A DNA stretch of 64,000 nt, taken from positions 393,751,853 through 393,815,852 of the forward strand of contig NC_092872.1 of the NCBI RefSeq assembly GCF_028372415.1, given 5' to 3'. Under the pieces are notes generated by a model. It saw only the letters and a program-made list of their open reading frames with translations, had not been told where the DNA came from and did not search any database. This document shows positions 59,668 through 64,000 of the stretch, one piece after another; the first letter of the stretch is position 1, and each line of letters opens with the position of its first letter. The translations under genes were made by a program, and so were the position numbers. Origin of the DNA: Notamacropus eugenii (lineage: Eukaryota; Chordata; Mammalia; Diprotodontia; Macropodidae).

Positions 59668-60738
59668 ATGAGGAATCAATTGCCAGTAATAAAGCCAGAG
59701 GAACAGGAGGTCTGGGCTGAGACACTTCACAGGGAAGGCAGGGAGGCAGGGGTCACAATAGAGTTAGATGACCTCCGAGAATTTTGTGAAAGGATTTGGA
59801 AAGTTTCTCCTTGGCTCAAGCAGGCAGGAATATCAAGAGAAAAATGGGGAGCGGTCGGAGAGCAAATGACTGCTTATGAGCAACAATACCCTGGGGAGCT
59901 GGAGGATTTAGATTTCCTGATATTCGGTGTAATTAAAAGCCTGCTGGAAGGGCCGGAGAGGCCAGGGTGGGATTGGAATGAGAGTGGAAGCGGAGAGAGG
60001 GGAGGGGAGAACATGGGAGGGACGGAGAGTCCAGGCAAGCAGAAAGTTAAGCGGAAAGTTAAGGAGCGTAAAGAAAAAATAGACCCGGAGCTCCATCTAG
60101 CGGATGGAAAAGGCGAGGCAGGGGAGAATACGCCGTGCCTTCCCTCCACGCCTCCTTATAACCTGCTCCATTGGTCAGACAGTTCAGGGCCACAGTCCAG
60201 TTTGGAAAAAGGAATAAGAAAGGCTATAGAGAATGGAGAAGATGTAGGGACATTTCCTGTGTTAGAAATAGCGGACCCCAGTGTCCCCGGTGGGGTTCGG
60301 AGGAGCCACATACCCATAGAGTGGAAGAGAGTGGCGACTCTTAAAGAGGCTTGTACCAAGCATGGCCCTAATTCACCCTTTGTCATAGCCATGCTTGAAA
60401 CTCTCAGTGGTCAGTTCGTTCTGACTCCTAATGACTGGAAGAGCTTAGCTAGAGCCTGCCTTACCCCTGGGCAGAAAGAAATAAGTACAGGGAGGGGCCA
60501 GGATCAGCTTCCCATAGCTATTGCCCTTCCCTTAAGGCACTGGAAGCTTAAAGAAAGCCAGAGACCAGTGTGGGGAATAGGAGGGTGCCAAAATACCTTA
60601 GAGACAATGCACCCAGTAAAGTGGGAGGCAGAGGATCGCCAAAGGACCGTATGGCCGTTGGTGATTCCAGGACTTAGTTTTAACATCTGGGGCAGGGACA
60701 TTATGAGCCGCCTCGGGATGAAGCTATCAAATTTTTAG
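59668..60738 (+). pseudogene. gag: gag-protease in-frame deletion fusion
   Basis: A 356-codon open frame. Residues 1-110 look like a matrix domain (helical; no Gly at position 2 for myristoylation), followed by a basic linker (KQKVKRKVKERKEK, 125-137). Residues 195-269 match the start of a betaretroviral capsid (FPVLEIADPSVPGGVRRSHI, GPNSPFVIAMLETL, LTPNDWKSLARACLTPGQ). Near residues 270-290 it jumps to the protease C-terminus (VWGIGG, PLVIPGLSFNIWGRDIMSRL). The rest of capsid, nucleocapsid and the DTG active site are absent. The frame stays open and reaches the normal protease end, so the product would be a Gag-like fusion without zinc knuckles or protease activity. Confidence 0.85.
60729..60735 (+). 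promoter_or_regulatory. Candidate -1 ribosomal frameshift site (pro-pol)
   Basis: Heptamer A AAT TTT in the correct reading phase, directly followed by the TAG that ends the gag-protease frame. A -1 shift enters the pol frame at 60735. Betaretroviruses join protease to pol by -1 frameshifting at such X XXY YYZ sites. A downstream stimulatory structure was not assessed. Confidence 0.7.
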
Positions 60739-63422
60739 TAAGGGCCATTGCAGTTGCACTGGAGTCCCCACCCTTGAATTGGAAGTCAGACACCCCGATT
60801 TGGGTGGAGCAATGGTCCCTGACCCCAGAAAAACTCCAGGCACTACAACTATTGGTTAAGGAGCAATTAGAAAAAGGAAATATAGAACCATCAAAGTCAC
60901 CCTGGAATGCTCCTGTGTTTGTTATAAAGAAAAAATCCGGGAAATTCAGGTTCCTTACAGATCTAAGGAAGGTAAATCAGTCTCTCATGCCTATGGGAGC
61001 CCTGCAACCAGGTCTCCCTTCTCCTAATGCCATCCCGGAGGGTTGGTCACTTATAATCATTGATATTCAGGATTGTTTTTTTTCCATTCCTTTAAACAAA
61101 GTAGATTGTCCTCGGTTTGCTTTTACAATACCTCACCCCAATAACGAAGGACCTGCAAAGAGGTATCAGTGGAAGGTATTGCCCCAAGGTATGAGTTGCA
61201 GCCCCACCATCTGCCAGTGGTATGTTAATCAAGCCTTAGAAAGCCCCAGACAGCAATACCAATGCAAAATCATCCATTATATGGATGACATCCTTATAGC
61301 TGCACCTCAGCTCAAGGAACTGGAGAAGTGTTTCCAAGCAGTAGAAAGGAACCTTTTAGGACTAGGATTAGTTATTGCTCCTGAAAAGATACAGAGAGGA
61401 CCCAATTACAAATATTTGGGATATCAGATACAGGGCACCATCATTCGGCCGGAACCCCCAAAATGGGATATAAAGATCCAAACACTCAATGATGCTCAGA
61501 AACTAGTAGGAGCTATCCAATGGATAAGATCAAAGGTGCCTATACCTTTACCTCTCATGCAACCTTTATATTCACTATTGACAGGAGACTCTGCTTTAAA
61601 TTCCCCACGAACATTGACTCCTGAAGCAGCCAAGGCCATAGAGGCAATAAAAAAACAATTTTTAGAGTCCACCACATTTCGGTGGGATCCAGGAGGAGAT
61701 CTGGAGGTATCTATTATCTCCACCACACCTCCCTATGCCGTCATACACCAAAAAGAGAAGCCCCTAGAGTGGGTATATTTAAGTAAAACAGGAAGCAGTT
61801 TACTAAACAAGTGGGAATTTCTAGGACGGTTAGCACTAGAGGCAGTAAGAAGAGCCACCCACATATACCAAAAACAGCCAATTCTTTATGCTACACTCAC
61901 CACTAAGGATGTAGAAGAGTTAGCTCAGAATCATGTTTCTTGGGCCACTATACTCCACTGGGCCCAGATGAAACCAAATTCGACTTTCCTATTCAAAGAA
62001 TTATTACAGTGGGCCCCAGCACCAGTGAAAAGGTACTCACCAAACCCAGTAGAAGGGCCTAACATTTTTACAGATGCCACGAAACATCACAAGGCATCTA
62101 TTTATAATTCGGCCTCCCAAGAGATATATATAGTTAACACACCCTACACCTCTACTCCACAGAACGAATTGGAAGCTATAATCCAAGCTCTCCAAATATA
62201 TAGTGACATACCCATTAATATTATCACTGATAGTCAGTATGCATCTTTATTAATTTCACGGATTGAGGACTCTATTGTAGATTATCGGTCCAATATTTTT
62301 TCACAGTGTGAGCGGCTATTGACCACCATTAATAACAGAACACACCCTTTTTATGTTTTACATGTGCGCTCACATACAAATGGCACAGGACCAATTTTTG
62401 AAGGAAATCAAATAGCAGACAATTCACTATACCTGGTAGGGCACACTGTGGAACCACAAGAAAGGGCCCAAAAGGCTCATGATAGGTTCCACCTAGCCAC
62501 AGAAGCCCTCTGCAAATTATATGGGATAACTCAGGAACAGGCCAGAAAAATTGTTAAGAGCTGTCTCCAATGTATCCCATTCCACCCATCTCTAGACCAG
62601 GGTGTCAATCCTCGTGGCTTGGCACCCAATGAAATTTGGCAAATGGATGTCACCCATCTTAAGGGCCAGTGCATACATGTGACAGTTGACACATGGTCCG
62701 GATTCCTTATGGTGACTTTACAGCCAGGTGAATCAAGTGCTAAAGTAATTCAACATCTTTGGCACTGTTTTTCTGTTTCAGGCTTACCCTTAGAAATAAA
62801 GACAGATAACGGCCCTGCCTATACTTCTCAAACCCTTACACACTTCCTCCGTGATCTAGGGATTCGACATGTTACAGGAATCCCCTACAATCCACAAGGC
62901 CAGGCCATAGTGGAAAGGGCCAATCTCACCTTGAAGGCGATCCTCGCTAAACAAAGAAGGGGAAAAGGTCGCCTAACACAACCAGATCTTGATACAGCTG
63001 TGTATACACACAATTTTTTGCATATCTCAAGAAACTCACATACTACTCCAGCTATGAGACATTTTGTGACTTTTCCAAGACAACCCCGCAAGGAAAGTAA
63101 TACCCAGGCTGGATATAAAGACACATGGGCCATGGTAAAGGATATGGCCTCAGGGAAATGGAAAGGTCCGTATAAGATACTAATATGGGGTCCAGGGTAT
63201 GTTTGTGTCTCCACAGGAAAAGGTGATGCATGGATTCCCATTAGAAGGATCCGTAGGTGGGAACCGAGGTCGGAGACGACGGAGACGCAGGAGGCGGAGA
63301 CCCCGGAGAGCCCAGAGACCCCGGAGAAGGATCATACACCACCTGAGCCTGCTGCTGACAGCTTTAACCTTGCTGCCCAGAGAGGAAGCAGCCCTCATCA
63401 CAACCGCAGACACTGCTGCTGA
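60735..63422 (+). CDS. pol: Class II pol: RT, RNase H, integrase, intact-looking frame
   Basis: An open frame with no ATG at its head; it is probably read by -1 frameshift from the gag-protease frame. Counting from the TTG at 60774 (882 codons): RT palm motif IIIDIQDCFFSIPL (Asp97) and YMDD (169-172); RNase H Asp434, Glu465, Asp486 and Asp549 (IFTDA, NELEA, ITDSQY, NQIAD); integrase zinc site His569, His573, Cys597, Cys600; DDE core Asp625, Asp678, Glu714 with exactly 35 residues between the last two; and a C-terminal GPYKILIWGPGYVCV domain. All catalytic residues are present and no stop occurs. The C-terminal tail is rich in Glu/Thr/Pro because the same DNA encodes the env leader. Virions would need protease, full Gag and Env in trans. 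Confidence 0.88.
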   Translation, partial: LVRAIAVALESPPLNWKSDTPIWVEQWSLTPEKLQALQLLVKEQLEKGNIEPSKSPWNAPVFVIKKKSGKFRFLTDLRKVNQSLMPMGALQPGLPSPNAIPEGWSLIIIDIQDCFFSIPLNKVDCPRFAFTIPHPNNEGPAKRYQWKVLPQGMSCSPTICQWYVNQALESPRQQYQCKIIHYMDDILIAAPQLKELEKCFQAVERNLLGLGLVIAPEKIQRGPNYKYLGYQIQGTIIRPEPPKWDIKIQTLNDAQKLVGAIQWIRSKVPIPLPLMQPLYSLLTGDSALNSPRTLTPEAAKAIEAIKKQFLESTTFRWDPGGDLEVSIISTTPPYAVIHQKEKPLEWVYLSKTGSSLLNKWEFLGRLALEAVRRATHIYQKQPILYATLTTKDVEELAQNHVSWATILHWAQMKPNSTFLFKELLQWAPAPVKRYSPNPVEGPNIFTDATKHHKASIYNSASQEIYIVNTPYTSTPQNELEAIIQALQIYSDIPINIITDSQYASLLISRIEDSIVDYRSNIFSQCERLLTTINNRTHPFYVLHVRSHTNGTGPIFEGNQIADNSLYLVGHTVEPQERAQKAHDRFHLATEALCKLYGITQEQARKIVKSCLQCIPFHPSLDQGVNPRGLAPNEIWQMDVTHLKGQCIHVTVDTWSGFLMVTLQPGESSAKVIQHLWHCFSVSGLPLEIKTDNGPAYTSQTLTHFLRDLGIRHVTGIPYNPQGQAIVERANLTLKAILAKQRRGKGRLTQPDLDTAVYTHNFLHISRNSHTTPAMRHFVTFPRQPRKESNTQAGYKDTWAMVKDMASGKWKGPYKILIWGPGYVCVSTGKGDAWIPIRRIRRWEPRSETTETQEAETPESPETPEKDHTPPEPAADSFNLAAQRGSSPHHNRRHCC
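63200..63216 (+). promoter_or_regulatory. Candidate env splice acceptor
   Basis: tgtttgtgtctccacag, a pyrimidine-rich tract ending in CAG at 63216. The first ATG downstream is at 63226 and opens the arginine-rich env leader frame. Confidence 0.5.
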
Positions 63423-63459
63423 CAGCTTCCCATCTAGGCATCCTTTTTTCGCCAGCTGA
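63226..63459 (+). pseudogene. env: env leader with arginine-rich motif, env truncated
   Basis: A 77-codon frame overlapping the 3' end of pol in another register. Residues 14-35 contain 17 arginines, including ten in a row (16-25), then a hydrophobic segment HLSLLLTALTLL (39-50) that looks like a signal-peptide core. Betaretroviral env leaders often carry such basic RNA-binding or nuclear-localising regions (the Rec and Rem type); the role here is inferred from position and composition. The frame stops at 63459, soon after the leader, and the rest of env is deleted or decayed. An earlier Met at 63199 lies upstream of the candidate splice acceptor and is less likely to be the start. Confidence 0.6.
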
Positions 63460-63811
63460 ATGAGGACTTTGATATCACAAACCCAGGACACTTGGGTGGG
63501 GAGGAGGTGACCAATTTTCCACCTGTATAGATCCATTTGCAAGATTAAGGGAGTGGTGACGTGTAAGGCGCCTACACCAGCTGCTTCTCTTAAAATATGC
63601 TTTGGGATTAGTTGATTGCACTTCCCCTGTTGTAACTCAGCCATTTAGTTTCATCTTTGTTTTATTTGATGCCTCCCTTTGTCAGTTGTGCTAGCTGCAG
63701 ATTTCTGTGTGAATGAAGTCTTGTTGTAAGGTACTCATATGCTAAAGGCCTTCCTTAATCCACTCAGCCTCCAGCCACTGTTTGCTCTAGAGCCAGGTGC
63801 GCTCCGCGCAT
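63460..63811 (+). other. Degraded env debris before the polypurine tract
   Basis: About 350 bp in the env position with no open frame. Short readable bits such as VDCTSPVVTQPFSF could be surface-protein sequence, but I cannot confirm this. Most of env is missing. Confidence 0.4.
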
Positions 63812-63812
63812 A

Positions 63813-63825
63813 ACAAAGAAGGGGA
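63813..63825 (+). other. Polypurine tract at provirus right end
   Basis: acaaagaagggga, a typical plus-strand primer tract. In a normal provirus the 3' LTR follows at once; here the TSD aactat follows instead. Confidence 0.75.
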
Positions 63826-64000
63826 AACTATATATATGTTCATGGCACATCCATTTTGAAATATTCAAGAGCTAGTTGGAAGAGCATGACTAAAGGTCAT
63901 AGAGTTTTGGGAATCACCTGCACATAATGGATAAATGAATACATTGACACTGATGAGAACACAAAGTGATACAGAGTGAAAAGAAAAGGTGAATTAGGAT
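63826..64000 (+). repeat. Ancient repeat, right part
   Basis: Begins with the right TSD aactat (63826-63831), then continues the host repeat (ggcacatccattttgaaata, actaaaggtcatagagtttt, agagtgaaaagaaaagg) to the window edge. Confidence 0.5.

Larger units (their letters stand above)
58907..63825 (+). mobile_element. Class II (betaretrovirus-like) provirus lacking 3' LTR
   Basis: A 4.92-kb plus-strand provirus: 5' LTR, primer-binding site, gag fused in frame to the protease C-terminus, open pol, an env leader overlapping pol, short env debris and a polypurine tract. It ends at the tract. The next six bases, aactat (63826-63831), repeat the bases before the LTR (58901-58906), and the host repeat then continues. 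No second LTR is present. An intact relative would be about 8-9 kb. Missing parts are C-terminal capsid, nucleocapsid, the protease active site (and any dUTPase), nearly all env and the 3' LTR. It cannot replicate alone. Confidence 0.88.

Noticed and set aside
60774..60776. Independent start of pol at this position
   Set aside because: The codon is TTG, not ATG, and the frame is open upstream to the frameshift site, so a frameshift product is more likely.

Overview
The window looks like non-coding, repeat-dense DNA from a marsupial genome. The evidence is the mix of repeats: tRNA-headed CORE-SINEs, a second SINE type whose two copies lie at 13.8 and 49.5 kb, L1 elements with long CpG-rich 5' regions, HAL1 (half-L1) elements that carry ORF1 but no ORF2, and ERV-L and class II endogenous retroviruses. 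I found no intact host protein-coding gene. The only host-gene sequence I recognise is a decayed RPL12 retrocopy. The species cannot be named from the sequence. Most repeats were identified by eye against remembered families, so family names and most boundaries are approximate unless a target-site duplication (TSD) is given.

0-21.3 kb is mainly minus-strand retroelements. In order: an internally deleted HAL1; an old L1 remnant; a nearly complete younger L1 (3508-8557) with intact ORF1 and an ORF2 that keeps the endonuclease but has lost its reverse transcriptase; a degraded ERV-L provirus (8688-15235) with protease, RT, RNase H, integrase and a dUTPase placed after integrase; a GA microsatellite; and a complete HAL1 (18412-21300) with an intact 365-codon ORF1.

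21.3-50 kb is AT-rich DNA with scattered old SINEs, L2 and L1 pieces, a tRNA-like sequence, an ERV-L solo LTR that splits a MIR, and an old L1 carrying a 1.3-kb insertion that contains the RPL12 retrocopy.

50-58.9 kb holds a class II solo LTR with a 6-bp TSD, a small hAT-type DNA element with an 8-bp TSD, two further L1 remnants (one carrying a nested L1 tail), and an LTR-like unit inside an ancient repeat.

58,907-63,825 is the most notable object: a class II (betaretrovirus-like) provirus with a 5' LTR, an in-frame gag-protease deletion fusion, a candidate -1 frameshift site, an intact-looking RT-RNase H-integrase frame, a possible splice pair joining U5 to an arginine-rich env leader, and a deleted env. 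It ends at the polypurine tract with no 3' LTR, yet is flanked by a 6-bp direct repeat. No host pathway is encoded here; the interest lies in retroelement structure and history.
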